A DNA stretch of 64,000 nucleotides from Malus domestica (lineage: Eukaryota; Streptophyta; Magnoliopsida; Rosales; Rosaceae). A program made the translations under genes and the position numbers. The stretch spans positions 28,211,501 through 28,275,500 of the forward strand of contig NC_091668.1 in the NCBI RefSeq assembly GCF_042453785.1, in the 5' to 3' direction. Below are positions 1 to 12,690 of the stretch, piece after piece (the stretch's first letter is position 1; every line of letters begins with the position of its first letter). The notes under the pieces are model-generated. The model saw only the letters and a list, made by a program, of their open reading frames with translations. It did no database searches and was not told the DNA's origin.

Positions 1-2259
1 TGGGGAAGAGGCCAGGAGACTCCGGGTGAAGATCCGTTGCTCTCGAGTAAATACGGATCCGGATATGTTCGAGGCCTTCAACAAACCGACGATGGTGACA
101 AGAATAAGCTTAAGGTTGCTGCATGCTGCAAACATTATACAGCCTACGATGTAGACAATTGGAAAGGGGTTGACAGATACCATTTTAATGCAGTGGTAAA
201 GAAACAGAATTTTCTCGACTTTTTTGAGTGTCGATTCTAATGTACTTGATTTAATTTGCACAAAGTTTTCGTCTCACTAATTTATCTTGTGTTGCTTGTG
301 ATTGTTAGGTAACGAAACAAGATCTGGACGACACATTTCAACCGCCATTCAAAAGTTGTGTTATCGATGGCAATGTTGCAAGTGTCATGTGTTCTTACAA
401 CCAGGTTAACGGGATACCAACCTGTGCAGACCCCGACCTTCTTGCTGGAGTTATCCGAGGCGAATGGAAACTAAATGGGTACATATTCTTTCGGTTGTAT
501 AATTGTTAATGTTACTGTGGATGGTTGAGAATATATAGGCGTTGAAGTTACATAAGTAACATTGGATTGGATTGGATATTGGTGCAGATACATTGTTACG
601 GATTGTGATTCAATAGATGTGTACTACAAGCAGCAACACTACACCAAAACACCAGAGGAAGCTGCAGCTAAGGCTATATTGGCAGGGTTGGATCTCAACT
701 GCGGATCTTTCCTCGGACAATACACGCCAGGTGCAGTCCAAGCAGGACTTGTGACGGAGGCCGACATTGACAGGGCCATCTCCAACAATTTTGCTACTTT
801 GATGCGTCTAGGCTTCTTTGATGGTGATCCCAGCGACAAACCCTATGGAAAGCTTGGTCCAAAAGATGTGTGTACCTCAGAGAACCAGGAGCTAGCCCGT
901 GAAACCGCCAGGCAAGGGATAGTACTGCTAAAAAACAGTCCGGGATCACTGCCTCTGTCTCCCACGGCCATCAAATCCTTGGCGGTCATTGGTCCCAATG
1001 CCAATGTCCAAAAGACAATGATCGGAAACTACGAAGGTACCAATACGTACGCAACACATGATAAATTAAACTAATTTTCTTGTTTGTATCAAACGAAACT
1101 ACAACTCCATTGCCTTTAAGTTATTGTTCTGAATTACAATTTTTCAGGTACGCCGTGCAAGTATACAACTATTCTGCAAGGCCTAAGTGCCTCAGTTGCA
1201 ACGAGTTATGTTGCCGGCTGCGCCAATGTGGCTTGTGGTACTGCACAGGTAGATGATGCTACCAAGATAGCAGCCTCAGCAGATGCAACTATACTTGTCG
1301 TGGGTGCAGATCAATCGATTGAGAGAGAAAGTCTTGACAGGATTGACCTGCTTCTTCCGGGACAGCAAACACTCCTCGTAACAGAAGTTGCAAAGGCAGC
1401 AAAAGGCCCAGTAATCCTTGTCATAATGTCTGGAGGAGGGTTCGACATTACATTTGCCAAAAACGATACTAAAATTACAAGCATACTTTGGGTTGGTTAC
1501 CCCGGCGAGGCTGGTGGAGCTGCGGTAGCTGATGTAGTTTTTGGTCAATATAATCCAAGTAAGCTAGCTATATATAGTCCTTATTTTCTTAATTTTTCAA
1601 AATTTTCACTGCACACATATATAGTTATATAATTATACATCCTAATCGTAACTAGCTGAATGACATATATGTTATTAATTGTTGCAGGCGGGAGACTACC
1701 TATGACATGGTATCCACAATCTTATGTAGACAAGGTTCCAATGACAAACATGAACATGAGACCGGATCCTTCGAACGGTTACCCTGGCCGGACTTACAGA
1801 TTTTACACTGGTGAAACCGTTTACTCCTTTGGAGATGGACTAGGCTACTCCACCTTCAATCACAAACTAGTTCGAGCGCCTAAGCTGGTATCGATTCCCT
1901 TAGAAGAGGGTCATGTATGTCACTCATCAAGCTGCAAGTCACTTGACGTTGTGGAAGAAAGATGCGAAAACCTAGCTTTTGATATACATTTGGGGGTGAA
2001 GAACATGGGAAGTATGAGTGGAAGTCATACGGTGATGCTGTTTTCGAGTCCTCCGGCAGTGCACAAGTCGCCGCAGAAGCACTTGCTGGGTTTTGAGAAG
2101 GTGTTCGTGAGTGCTCAGAGAGTAGCATTGGTTAAGTTCAACGTGGATGTTTGCAAGCACCTGAGCGTGGTCGATGAGCTTGGAAACAGAAAGGTAGCTT
2201 TGGGAGAGCATGTGCTTCATGTGGGAAGCTTGAAACACTCTTTCAGCGTTAGGATTTGA
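1..2259 (+). CDS. BXL4: Beta-D-xylosidase 4-like, GH3 (5' part outside window)
   Basis: Secreted family-3 glycosidase that removes xylose (and often arabinose) from cell-wall xylan and arabinan side chains. Five exons are visible: 1-195, 309-478, 588-1036, 1148-1558 and 1688-2259. All have GT-AG borders and join in frame to 598 residues ending in TGA. The window opens on [12 protein letters not shown] inside the GH3 catalytic domain. [13 protein letters not shown] and the VTDCDS segment follow; the Asp at 601-603 is the expected nucleophile. After that come the GH3 C-terminal domain ([25 protein letters not shown]) and a fibronectin-III-like tail. About 185 N-terminal residues, including the signal peptide, are missing compared with the ~780-residue family. 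The translation is closest to Arabidopsis BXL4/BXL3 as I remember them. I see no frameshift or stop. Confidence 0.95.
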
Positions 2260-5200
2260 TACAAGTTTTCAACTCCTCTCTGCTGCTGTAATTCTTTTCA
2301 GTGTCTTCTCAATCATTTTCCGTGAGGAGAGATAGAGATAGCGGAATGGAAAATTTTGAGCAATGAATAAGTTGGGAGAGTTGTCAAAACTCTCTCAAAT
2401 CTTGTTCAAAATCAAAGAATTACTAATTTGAAAAATGAAATCAAGTATTGGGTTTGTCTTTAATTTTTTTTCTTTGCCTTGCAATATTTCTTTGGATAAG
2501 AACAAATTCACATAAAAAATTAGAGTTCAACTTCAATGCTACGTATTATTAAATACAGAGCAGTTGATATATTAAACCCCAACCAATGTGACAAGGCCTG
2601 TCACTTAATGTTGGGCTTGCTACTCAATTAGAATCTTGCTTTTGATATTTTAATTTAGATTGTGGTTTGGTTGGTGTGTGGGGATAAGGGGGATCTAACA
2701 AGATCATCACACATCACTTAATTAGGCTTAGGTCAAATAACCAATAGTTTTAGGCCTCTTTTGGTATGAGGATTGAATTGGGAATGAGACTTCTCTAACT
2801 TAAAACATATGTTGAGTGGAGAAATCAAAACATTATGTCTAACTGGATGGTAGAATATGGAACTATTTTAATGAGATACATATTAAATTTAAGTTGTGAA
2901 GAGTCATTCATTTATTCCATCCTTACAATTAGATTTTTGGGCTAATTACATTTTACACTCTTAATGAATTTCTACTTTGTTAAATTTTCTGGATCAGGGA
3001 TTAGTTGCATGTTATAAGTACTTGAACTTGTGTACGTAGTGTCTGTATATGTGACTAAATCTAGAATACTTGCCTCTAAGATTTGAGTATGAAGATTGGT
3101 GGTGGCATATGAAACCCTAGTTTATTTAGTTTCGATTTTGTTCTTGTTGCCTTGTTAATTTTCAAAATTCATTTGCTAACTTTTCCATGTTCGTCACTCG
3201 ACTATGTTGATGATTCTTACCGTCTATTGTCATGTTATTAATTTCTTCCGTTTTTTTTTAATCTTTGTGTCTTTAATCGATTAGTATTAAGTTGTAATCA
3301 TGATGTAGAATAAAATTGGTGTTTTAGATGAGGAAAATTAAAAGAATGAAGCAACTTTTAATCAAGAAAAGTGATTGGAGAATTGGTAATTTATGGGTTA
3401 AAAAGTTATTCGCTGCTAGCATATTCGGAAGTAAATGTTTTGGACTTTTCAGGTTGTTCAGATTAACGTACATTTTCTTTGGCTTGTCAGTTTTGGGACC
3501 ATTATATATGGATTCGAAGAAAACGACGAGATCTACAAGTCTTGTGTTAGACAACAAGCCTAGTCAGAATTTGCCTGAATTTCAGTTTTTACTAGCCTAA
3601 AACGAGATTTTAATATTTTAACGTCTTTTTTGATATTTTGTTATTTGTTGTTTTTTTCTATCTGGCGCTAGGGTTTGTTAAGATTATTAAACAACTTTTA
3701 GAGTTGTATTTTGTTCATCTTATCATATTATTAATCAAAATTCGAAAGTTTTTCTCGATTCTATGGTGTTCGAAAAATCTATTCAAAGATAACTATTCGT
3801 ACTCTCTTTTATCTATATCTTCCGTAACGTCACATCAATCCCCGGAGTAACAACCTGTACTTACATAAACTATAATATAATGTGATTCATGCAGTTACAA
3901 GCTATTCAATTTAAATTTTAGTTAGCCTATTTACGGTGTCCTAAAGTGACACAAGATTACCCAAGGAAATATAAAACTTAGATCTACCATATGTCAATAT
4001 ACTTACTACTAATGAGATGTCTCTCTATCTCATGAATGCATGCTAACATATAATAAACCTGATTTTGTGGTCATTTCTGATTAATCAAAGGTGTTAGTTG
4101 GGAACAGAAAATGACAAGGAAACATCCAACCTATTGAACAACCTAGGTAAGGTTAAGTTGCTAATCATGATTAGCATAGAAAACAAGCTGGTGAATGAAA
4201 TGATCAAGTTGTCTTATGTCGAAAGTCAACAGATCCGTACCAACCAATGAACTTGTTTTTTTGATAAAGAAAAGAAGAAATAATACTAATTCTAATAATG
4301 TGACACATGTTTGCTTAAAGAACTTAGTGATCGTTTGATAACCATTCTATTTTCATTTTTTACTTTTTTTGAAAACTTAGTATTGAAATATTGTTTGGTA
4401 ACTATTTTTATTTTTCAATAAAAAAAAAAACCTAAAACCAAAATGTGAAAAATTAGTGCCAAATTTTAAAAACTCGGTGCCAAAGTTGTTGTTACTAAAT
4501 AAGATTTTAGTTTTCAAAAAAAAAAATGAAAAGACCCCTAGTAATACTCATTCTAATATGAGATCATTTAGTCATGTAAATGTATCAATTGAATCAACGT
4601 TATTTGTACCAAGTAGCTATTAATAATGAGCAGTTGATTTATCTGATACATTTGGATGACTAAACAATCTCGATTTAGAAAGATTTTTTGTAAGGATGAT
4701 CTTTAAATGAAAATTAAAAAGTTGAGCAGCTTCCAATTATAAATTTTCTAAGATGAAGTTACATTATTTTCAAGTGGGAAAATGAACCCATACCCCCAAG
4801 GGAAAATTCAAGTATTATCCATACATAAACATTAAAAGAGAAATTTATACATGTCCTTGTATTACTAGCACGTGAAGTTATTATAGAGGTGTACCCAAGC
4901 AATACAAATTATTTTTACACAACACTAGTACACTGTTAATATGGCGCCTAATACTAATAAAATAAAAATGCGTAAATTTTTATCAACATAACCTTATTTT
5001 ACTAACACATGAAGTGACGTGACGATTCATTCGTGTCATTTAAGTTTTCGTTAATAATAGGCCATGACAATGTAAGCACAACCGCACAAGGCACACAGTG
5101 TCACACGTGCACTAAATGCTGCACACTTTCCAATGAAACCAACGTAGTTGGGATCGAATCGGCATAAGGAACTGAACTATTATGGGAAGTGCTGGCCAAT

Positions 5201-5720
5201 AGGATGACGACGCGTGTGAATGTTGTTAGATTCGACGAATTGCAGTTGAGGACGTGTGTGTGCCGTCTGCAGCAAACTGGCAGTGAAGCCACCAGGAAAC
5301 GCTCAATTAAATCTCATTCGTTTAACCAAATCGAGGGACAATTTTGTCAAAATACATTTACAGCGTGGAACCTATGGACGATTGTTGTGATTAGAATTAC
5401 TTACTGTAGTATTTATAGACTAGACGAAAAAAATCTCTCCAACTTTAGGAACAGCGACATGGTTTTGCACAAATCAATTGGCGAAAAGCCACACGCTACT
5501 GGGTTGTGGGGGCGAGGGCAATGTTGACTTTTCAGGAGCCGTCGTTTTCAAGGAAAAGTGTATGGACACGCTCCCGACAGTTGTGACCCTAAAGGCTATT
5601 TCTGGTATTTCACCAAGTAAATAAAATTACAAAATAAATTAAAATATGGGAAGTGAAGAAAAATAATATAATAATGCCGACATGATTTGAAAATACCTAA
5701 TTGCAATTGGCACTCTGGTT
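2260..5720. other. Intergenic, no supported gene
   Basis: This covers the 3' flank of the xylosidase gene and the distal upstream region of the next gene. It is AT-rich. A 90-codon ORF at 3328-3600 (+) has basic and hydrophobic stretches but no recognisable domain or intron context, and I do not call it a gene. At 4326-4542, A/T tracts and two GTTTGRTAAC-like phrases resemble a degraded hAT-type non-autonomous element, but I cannot define ends or a target duplication. Confidence 0.6.
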
Positions 5721-5729
5721 GTTTCGTAT

Positions 5730-7851
5730 TTTATTTTTTTAGTTGGAAGAAAAATTGGGATGCATCTTCTCCCGCAGCTGCCCAGATGCGCCATTTCTCT
5801 CCGAATTTCCTTTGAATTTCCCCCCAAGGTAATTACATCTGCCTCCTACTGCTGAATTGCTCATGTATTTCTTCATCTCTCTGCGTTTCTTTCTATTATT
5901 TTTTTTGTTTTATTTTAGATAGTTGGGTTTTGGTTTTGAGTAATTGGTGGATGATCATATAGTTACCATCTATTTTTTTTATTTGATGGTTTGGGAGGTT
6001 GTGGAGTTAATTTGTGTGTGTTTGACTTACTGGGTATTTTTCTAAATGAATTTTTGTTGTTGATCTTGTAATTTTTGTTATGGATTTGCTAGTTTGTACA
6101 TCTAGTTTTGTGAAGGAAGGAGAGTAATAAATCTGAATTAGGTAAGATATTTGGATGTTGAAATTATGTTATGGATATTGACTTAAGATATTGCATGGAA
6201 GTGATCTCAAACAAGTAACAACTAGAGCCAGGAATTCAATTTAAAGAATTCAACTCGATCGGAATAGAGTCTGGAAAGTTTGAATGAAATGTACTAAAAG
6301 AAATATATTCCATCTGGAATTGATACTCGCTAGACATAGTATTTGGAGCTAACGGAGGAGCTAACGGATGACTTGGCCCAAAACCAAGTGCAGTATCGTT
6401 CTAGGATTCATACAACCGACCTCACTTAGTGGGATAAGGCTTTGTTGTTGTTATCGTTGTTTGTTGCTGTTGCTGGAATTGGTACTAGCTAACACGAGAA
6501 ATTGGAGAAATACCAACCATTAATATGATACCAAATAAGTATCAGTTAAGAGTTATTAGAATTGAATTGAAGTCAATGTTTAGTTGTTCCAAAGGATGAA
6601 TTAGTAGTACAGATAAATTGAATAGAACTTGTATCCGTATGAAAATTTAATTTGTTTGAGGTTGCGTAACCACTGAGTATGGGGATTGTGTCTCGGGAGT
6701 GACAACGAGTAGATAATGAGAAGATGCTCTGATTTTGTAGAAATCCTATGGTTGCCAGGGAACTCTAGAAAAACCTTGATCTGCTACTTGTTTAGTTTAA
6801 ACTTTGGTGTTTTGGGTTTAAGATTATTGACATTGAGTTATTTTTCTGTTCTTTTTTGAAGGTTGCTGTCTTTCCTTAGGCAAATCAAAACAAACCCGAT
6901 ACAGTTGTCAGGACTTGGAAGTGCTTTGTTCTTGTCAAACTCTGTTGCATCATGGCGAAAAATTTAACAACAGTTAACTCATTTATGCTTTATAAGTACT
7001 GGGTTATAAATGTCAAATTTATGTTATTGAGTTGTGCGATCTCCTGTTGCTGCTGCACCTTTGGATCATGGGTTCATGGTTACAAGTTGTGAGTTTATAT
7101 CGGGAATTTAGTTTCTTATTTTTTGGAAAATTTATTTGTATTGGCATTTTAGATTGGATGTTTCCAAAATTTTTATACTTAGTTTGCTGGTTTGCAGACA
7201 ACTTTTGTCGTTCAAATTCTTTCCAAGCTCAATGCATTTTCCAATTTCGAGTTTCTCCAAATTTTTCATTCTTTTTGCTAATACATGGAAAACTAGATAC
7301 TGTTTGTCAGACTCTGCACTTGAGTTAGATTCAGACTCTCTTACTTCTACTTATTATCCTGTCACATATTATCGGTATGTGTCATATTGGCTTTTCTGAA
7401 AACTTTGTTTCTTCCTCTTGAATTGACGTTGACCATAACCTAGAATATTTTCCTTTGTTTTTTGTTTCTTTTAGAACTAAATTCCTGCAGTGGATTTGCA
7501 TGACATTGGTTTATCTTTCCAGTTTATATAATTTCCATCAGTTGGGTTTATTCATTAATTCAGTTGTGTTTTCTGTTTCCTCTTACTTCAGGGTTAATGA
7601 AGCTAAATGATTTTACAGCAGGGAGCACAACAAGCTCCAACGATCTCTGCACGCCAATATTAACTATTCTTATAAAGGGGTTCTATCCAAGAAACGTAGT
7701 CAGATTTTTTCGAAGTAAGATTTTATTGATTGGGGTGCTGGGGGTTGCACATTAGCTTCTACTTCGTTTATTTCCATTGTGTCGACTTTGTAATTTTACG
7801 TGGTAAAGAGTGATCTGTTACTTGTGTCTCTTAGCGCACAGTTTTGAGAAA
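5730..7851 (+). promoter_or_regulatory. Probable 5' leader with introns, loricrin-like gene
   Basis: The CDS at 7852 is preceded by a T-rich stretch that looks like leader introns. A possible non-coding first exon lies near 5750-5827 and ends in CCCCCAAG before GTAATT. Candidate acceptors are TTACTTCAG at 7591 and CTCTTAG at about 7834, just before the start codon. Frames in between carry many stops, and the small ORFs at 7019-7399 are not convincing. The exon borders are inference; only the acceptor-like site just upstream of the ATG looks strong. Confidence 0.4.
6344..6474 (+). mobile_element. RTE-type LINE 3' tail fragment
   Basis: Read on the + strand, 6359-6429 gives a short peptide of the form ELTDDLAQ...RSRIHTTDLT followed by TAG. 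This resembles the C-terminus of plant non-LTR reverse transcriptases. It is followed by a GGGATAAGGCTTTG phrase and imperfect TTG repeats (6440-6474), a common 3' end for RTE-like elements. Only the tail is present. It lies in the presumed leader intron of the downstream gene. Confidence 0.5.
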
Positions 7852-9774
7852 ATGGATTTGAACGAGAAGAGTATACTATTTTCTCATGATGGTCAGTTCA
7901 CAAAAAATGACCACTTTGGTGATACTGCTCTATGCTTGAATAGCCCTGGCTCCGGTGGAAGCAACACACCCAGGTATAGGTGTAGACAAAACAATTTTAG
8001 GGTCAACTGTTCCAGTGCTCCCGATGACGGCTGTAAGTTGGTACTTGGATTGGGCCCGACACCAAGTGCATACTGCGATGATTATTACAATTTTGGACCC
8101 ACAAAGAATAGAGGATCAACCACTGCATTATCTCAGGGATTTGCTTTTGACGGTGATTCAATCCTTCAACTCGGTCTTTCTGGTGGGACTCTTGAAGCTT
8201 CAACTGTGCTTGATTTTTCAATTTCGGGAGAGACTGATGTTAATATTACTCGTGTATCTTCTGAAGATAATCAACTCCCAATTCCACTTGTTGATGAGGG
8301 TTCTACTTCTTCCAGGAAATCAGGTGGTTATATGCCATCACTTCTTTTTGCTCCTAGGAGTGACAGTGTCAATCTTTCTCTGCACAGTAAAGAACTTTTA
8401 AACCTCGGGGACAAATGCCAGCTAACTGAGCTAAGGCATGAACCTTCTGTTACAACAGATTACTCAACAGAATCAATATCTGAGCAGACAACTACAGGGG
8501 CATCTTCAGACAACCGAATTAGCAGTCTAAAAAAATGCAAATTTTTTGGCTGTAGAAAGGGAGCACGAGGGGCATCAGGTCTTTGTATTGGTCATGGGGG
8601 CGGACAGAGATGCCAAAAACCTGGGTGCAAGAAGGGTGCTGAGAGCCGAACGGCGTACTGCAAGGCACATGGTGGAGGGAAGAGGTGTCAACACTTGGGG
8701 TGCACTAAAAGTGCTGAGGGGAAAACAGAGTACTGCATAGCTCATGGTGGTGGCAAAAGATGTAGTTATCCAGGTGGATGTACCAAGGCTGCACGAGGAA
8801 AATCAGGACTTTGTATCAGACATGGGGGAGGGAAAAGGTGTAAGGTGGATGGCTGCACTCGTAGTGCTGAAGGACAGGCTGGTTTGTGCATCTCGCATGG
8901 AGGTGGTCGCCGTTGCCAGCACGAGGCGTGTGCAAAGGGGGCACAAGGGAGCACTATGTACTGCAAGGCACATGGTGGTGGAAAGCGTTGCATATTTCAA
9001 GGGTGCACCAAGGGTGCCGAAGGAAGCACACCACTCTGCAAGGGACATGGTGGGGGGAAGCGCTGTCTCTTTGATGGTGGTGGGATTTGCCCTAAGAGCG
9101 TACATGGAGGCACTAATTTCTGTGTTGCTCACGGTGGCGGAAAGAGGTGTTCTGTGCCAGGCTGCACAAGAAGTGCCCGTGGCCGCACTGATTGTTGTGT
9201 TAGGCATGGTGGAGGTAAGCGTTGTAAGTTTGATAACTGTGGAAAAAGTGCCCAAGGGAGCACAGACTTCTGCAAGGCCCATGGTGGGGGAAAGCGATGC
9301 ACTTGGGGAGAGGGTAAATGTGAAAAATTCGCCAGGGGCAAGAGTGGTTTATGTGCTGCTCATAGCAGTATGGTTCAGGACCGGGGGATAGATAAGGCAG
9401 GTCTCATTGGACCAGGACTTTTCCATGGGCTTGTATCTGCGGCTTCAACTGCAGGGAGCAGCTTTGACAACAATCATTCTTCTTCAGGAACCAGTGCCAT
9501 TTCTGACAGCATGGATTCACTGGAAAAGCCCGAAAAAACACATCTCATACCCTCGCAGGTATTGGTTCCTCTATCGATGAAGTCTTCATCATCCTATTCA
9601 CAGTTCTCGAGTTCTGAGAAGCCTGAGGAGGGGAGAGACGGGTATGGCGTCGGTGTTGGCAGTTGTAGTGGGATAAAGAGCTTGGAGTTCAAAATCCCGG
9701 AAGGGAGAGTCCACGGAGGACCTCTCATGTCGCTATTTGGTGGAGATCTGAAAAATGCTATCGATGGCGTTTGA
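7852..9774 (+). CDS. Loricrin-like Cys/His-HGGG repeat protein (At5g64550-like)
   Basis: Intronless CDS of 640 residues. Start at ATG 7852 (MDLNEKSILFSHDGQF), chosen because an acceptor-like CTCTTAG lies just upstream and the further in-frame codons have no ATG. Residues 1-225 are Ser-rich and low complexity. Residues ~230-505 hold eleven tandem units of about 25 residues, pattern C-x4-C-x(K/R)-x-A-x-G-x5-C-x2-HGGGKR; unit 8 is longer (GGGICPKS) and unit 11 ends in AAH. Residues 506-640 are Ser-rich, ending LFGGDLKNAIDGV. Each unit offers three Cys and one His, so metal binding is plausible but unproven. The same repeats occur in Arabidopsis WRKY19, so such genes are often labelled WRKY19; there is no WRKYGQK here. 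Biochemical function is unknown. Length matches the Arabidopsis protein (~634). Confidence 0.9.
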   Translation: MDLNEKSILFSHDGQFTKNDHFGDTALCLNSPGSGGSNTPRYRCRQNNFRVNCSSAPDDGCKLVLGLGPTPSAYCDDYYNFGPTKNRGSTTALSQGFAFDGDSILQLGLSGGTLEASTVLDFSISGETDVNITRVSSEDNQLPIPLVDEGSTSSRKSGGYMPSLLFAPRSDSVNLSLHSKELLNLGDKCQLTELRHEPSVTTDYSTESISEQTTTGASSDNRISSLKKCKFFGCRKGARGASGLCIGHGGGQRCQKPGCKKGAESRTAYCKAHGGGKRCQHLGCTKSAEGKTEYCIAHGGGKRCSYPGGCTKAARGKSGLCIRHGGGKRCKVDGCTRSAEGQAGLCISHGGGRRCQHEACAKGAQGSTMYCKAHGGGKRCIFQGCTKGAEGSTPLCKGHGGGKRCLFDGGGICPKSVHGGTNFCVAHGGGKRCSVPGCTRSARGRTDCCVRHGGGKRCKFDNCGKSAQGSTDFCKAHGGGKRCTWGEGKCEKFARGKSGLCAAHSSMVQDRGIDKAGLIGPGLFHGLVSAASTAGSSFDNNHSSSGTSAISDSMDSLEKPEKTHLIPSQVLVPLSMKSSSSYSQFSSSEKPEEGRDGYGVGVGSCSGIKSLEFKIPEGRVHGGPLMSLFGGDLKNAIDGV

Positions 9775-10610
9775 GTGGTAATTTTGTGTCTTAATGTCTA
9801 GATTTATTGGGATATTTTGGTGGAATTGTATGTAGTTTTGCCGCCTGTTCAAAGACTTGTATATAATTTGTGTGTTTTACTGTAATGCTATGGATATTTG
9901 TTTTGGTTTGTTGTTATTCTGATGAGTGTTTAGATTAGTGTGCTGCATGCTTTAAACCTGTAGGTTTAAAACTCAGCTCAGTTTCTTTTCTTTCTTTATC
10001 CCTAGCTGGCATACAATATCTGAAAGTCTCATTTGGGGTCGAAGATTGAATTGGATTAAATTGAAGGAAAGAAATAGATGCAATTTGATGTTGAAGGAAA
10101 GAAGTTGATGCAACTTTCAATTTTGTATGGATTAGTTGCAAGGGAAGCTTTTGCGTTCCAATTTTGCCTGTTTTGTGGGGATTGAGAAGGAGGAGTTTTC
10201 TGTTTATGACTAATTCATCTTTTAATTTCAACTTCACAAAATTTGAAAGTTGAAATTAATATCTTCATCTAGTTGTACGTCAATCTAGTGAGTTATCTAA
10301 TCCAATCCATTTCTAGACACCGAACGAAAAATGTTGAAACCAAATTCGTGCACAACTGTTGGTATACGAACAATTGCTGGAATCCTATGAACATTAGAGA
10401 ATAGGGGGATATTTTGGGTGGTGTGATTGGATCCCGGGAATGATTGCCTAGATATCTCCACGTCGAAGAGGAAGAATCAAATCACGTGTAGTGCCATGTA
10501 TGAGCATGTAGAGATGCGTTGAATATGACATGTGTTATCTTGAGATATGAGATTTGTGTTGGATTAGATATTTGATCTCCCTTTTGAGCCCTAGTGCGAC
10601 GTATTTATAA
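9775..10610. other. 3' flank and intergenic
   Basis: Probable 3' UTR of the loricrin-like gene to about 9900 (T/G-rich), followed by unannotated AT-rich DNA. I see no gene or clear element. Confidence 0.5.
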
Positions 10611-11784
10611 TGTTAAATGAGAGTCCTTACAACGATGGAAATCCGTAACTCCATGCACTTCCCTGCAACTCCTTGCATTCTTCCTGCAAGTAGCACAATT
10701 GAATTCCACAATACTCTTATGGACAGAAATTTCTGATCAAAATTATTATTACCACAGCAACAAACCGATCTGTGTATTTCCAGAATTGCGAATGACAAAA
10801 TATTTATAGCTCAAATGTTGGTCACGATGAAAAAAGTTAACAGTACGCAATATCCAGACAAGCCTGGATGTTGCCAACAAACAATTACCTTCAACTTGTA
10901 AAAGTTACGGAGAATTTGTCAGACGAAGCCTGGCGTCATTTTTCACTCCCGCAAAAGTCTCCGGTAGCTTGCTTTCGGAGTTTTCAGGCTGCTTCAAGAA
11001 CTCCTCCACTAAACTCCTCCTTAAGTAGACAAGCTTCATATTCTCGGGAACTATGGATGCAAAACAACTTTTCTGGACGTGAGGACTCGCTTCCTTTTCA
11101 ATAGACGCGATACCTGAGCTCACTCTTCGCTTCTTGCTTGCTGTCATCGTATCTTTCTTCTTGTCTTCCAGCTCACTATCATTTCCATCCGACATAACCA
11201 AGTTCTCGGTCATATGTACCTCCGAAAGACCATAGATTTGTATCCTAATCAAATATGATCGTCTCCACATCAAACTGCGACAATTGTTTCGTTGCATCTG
11301 TACCAATTGATTGGAGGAACTCGATGAGAGCTTTGGATGCCCATCCGATATATTCTTGTGCCTTTCTTTCTCCCATCGGTCTCTTAAATTCTGTGTCCGA
11401 AGTGTCAGTGTTAGATATAAGGTCACTAGCTTCTTCAGTTTCGCCTACTCTTGCTGAATCAAACCTGCATGTTTTATTTTCTCCCCTCTTTTAACAGTAA
11501 ATCTGCAGAATCTTTGAAGTCTATATTTTCGTTTACGATTTCCCAATGTTCTTTGAATAGGCATTCAAATGTATCTCGATCCTCCAAGTTTATTTTTCTT
11601 GAAATTCAACAGCCATACAACCGAAAAACGAAACATAGATAATTAAACCATGATGAACATGTATAATCAAGAGACTGAAACTGAAATAATAGATGAATTT
11701 TATGTTTTCTGTGGCTTTTAGTTCAAGGCTTTCGTCATTAATTTTATACAGAACATACATCAAGTACAACAAATCGTAAGGATT

Positions 11785-12690
11785 TCCTATTTGCATTAAC
11801 AACTAAACAGTCACAGATCTTAATCATAAGAAATTTTCCAAATGATGTGAAGAAAAAAAAAGGTTCAGATCAGGCGAAAATTTATACCTTTGGTTATTAA
11901 AAACTATGATGCGAGAAATTCTTCCAGATGAATTGTACACAAGCCTACACTCCCCTCTCACTCTCCAGGAACAATTCTGATGAAAGAAAATATACAATGC
12001 TTTCAGATTGCACAAGAAAATGACAAAGGTTTTTGGGAGTTCTGAGAAGGTTTACTTTCTGTATTATAACGCATGCACATCACTTTTATTGTCTGACTTC
12101 ATTCCACATGTATTATATGTCGTATAATTCGTGTTCTGCTCAATAGATACACATCAAAATGTGATTAACTCAATACTGCTTTCCCTCTTCATGTTTCTTT
12201 ATTTTTAAAACCAAGTATAAATCATGTATGGTATACGATTTAAACTTGGTAAATAATAAAACAAGAAAAAGGAAAAGTGAAAGCAGTATAAATAGAGTTA
12301 ATCACAGTTGGCATGTATCTATTAATCAGAACGCAAATTTTACAACATACAATACACTTGGGATGAAGTCAGACAATAAATGTGATGTGCACGCATTACA
12401 ATATTAAAAGTAAACCTTCTCAGAACTCCAAAAACCTCTGTCGTTTTCTTGTGCAAACTGAAAGCATTGTATATTTATCTAAGTTGTTCCCAAAGAGTGG
12501 GAGGGCAGTATAGGCTTGTCTGCAATTCATCTGGAAGAATTTCTCTCATTGTAGTTTTTACCTAAGGTATAAATTTTCGCCTGATTTGGACTTTTATTCT
12601 TTCGCACATTTGAAAATTTTCTTATGGCATTTAGATATATGTGACAGTTCTGTTGTTAATGCAGATAGATGAAAAAGGAATTTCAAGAAA
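11785..12690. repeat. Foldback block A (arms ~400 bp)
   Basis: The sequence from about 11785 to 12230 is followed almost directly by its own imperfect reverse complement from about 12235 to 12690. Paired landmarks are GATCAGGCGAAAATTTATACC with its complement near 12570-12590, and TTGTCTGACTTCATTCCACA near 12090 with its complement near 12370. The centre is at about 12232. A transcript through it could form a long hairpin. The element type is not assigned; the size fits a long-arm foldback or MITE. Confidence 0.8.

Noticed and set aside
3328..3600. 90-codon ORF with basic and hydrophobic stretches downstream of the xylosidase gene
   Set aside because: No domain, no nearby gene structure, in AT-rich intergenic DNA where such ORFs arise by chance.
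8744..9391. 215-codon ORF in another frame over the loricrin-like repeats
   Set aside because: It is a shadow of the repetitive GC-rich repeat region; the main frame has the Cys/His pattern and a full-length match.
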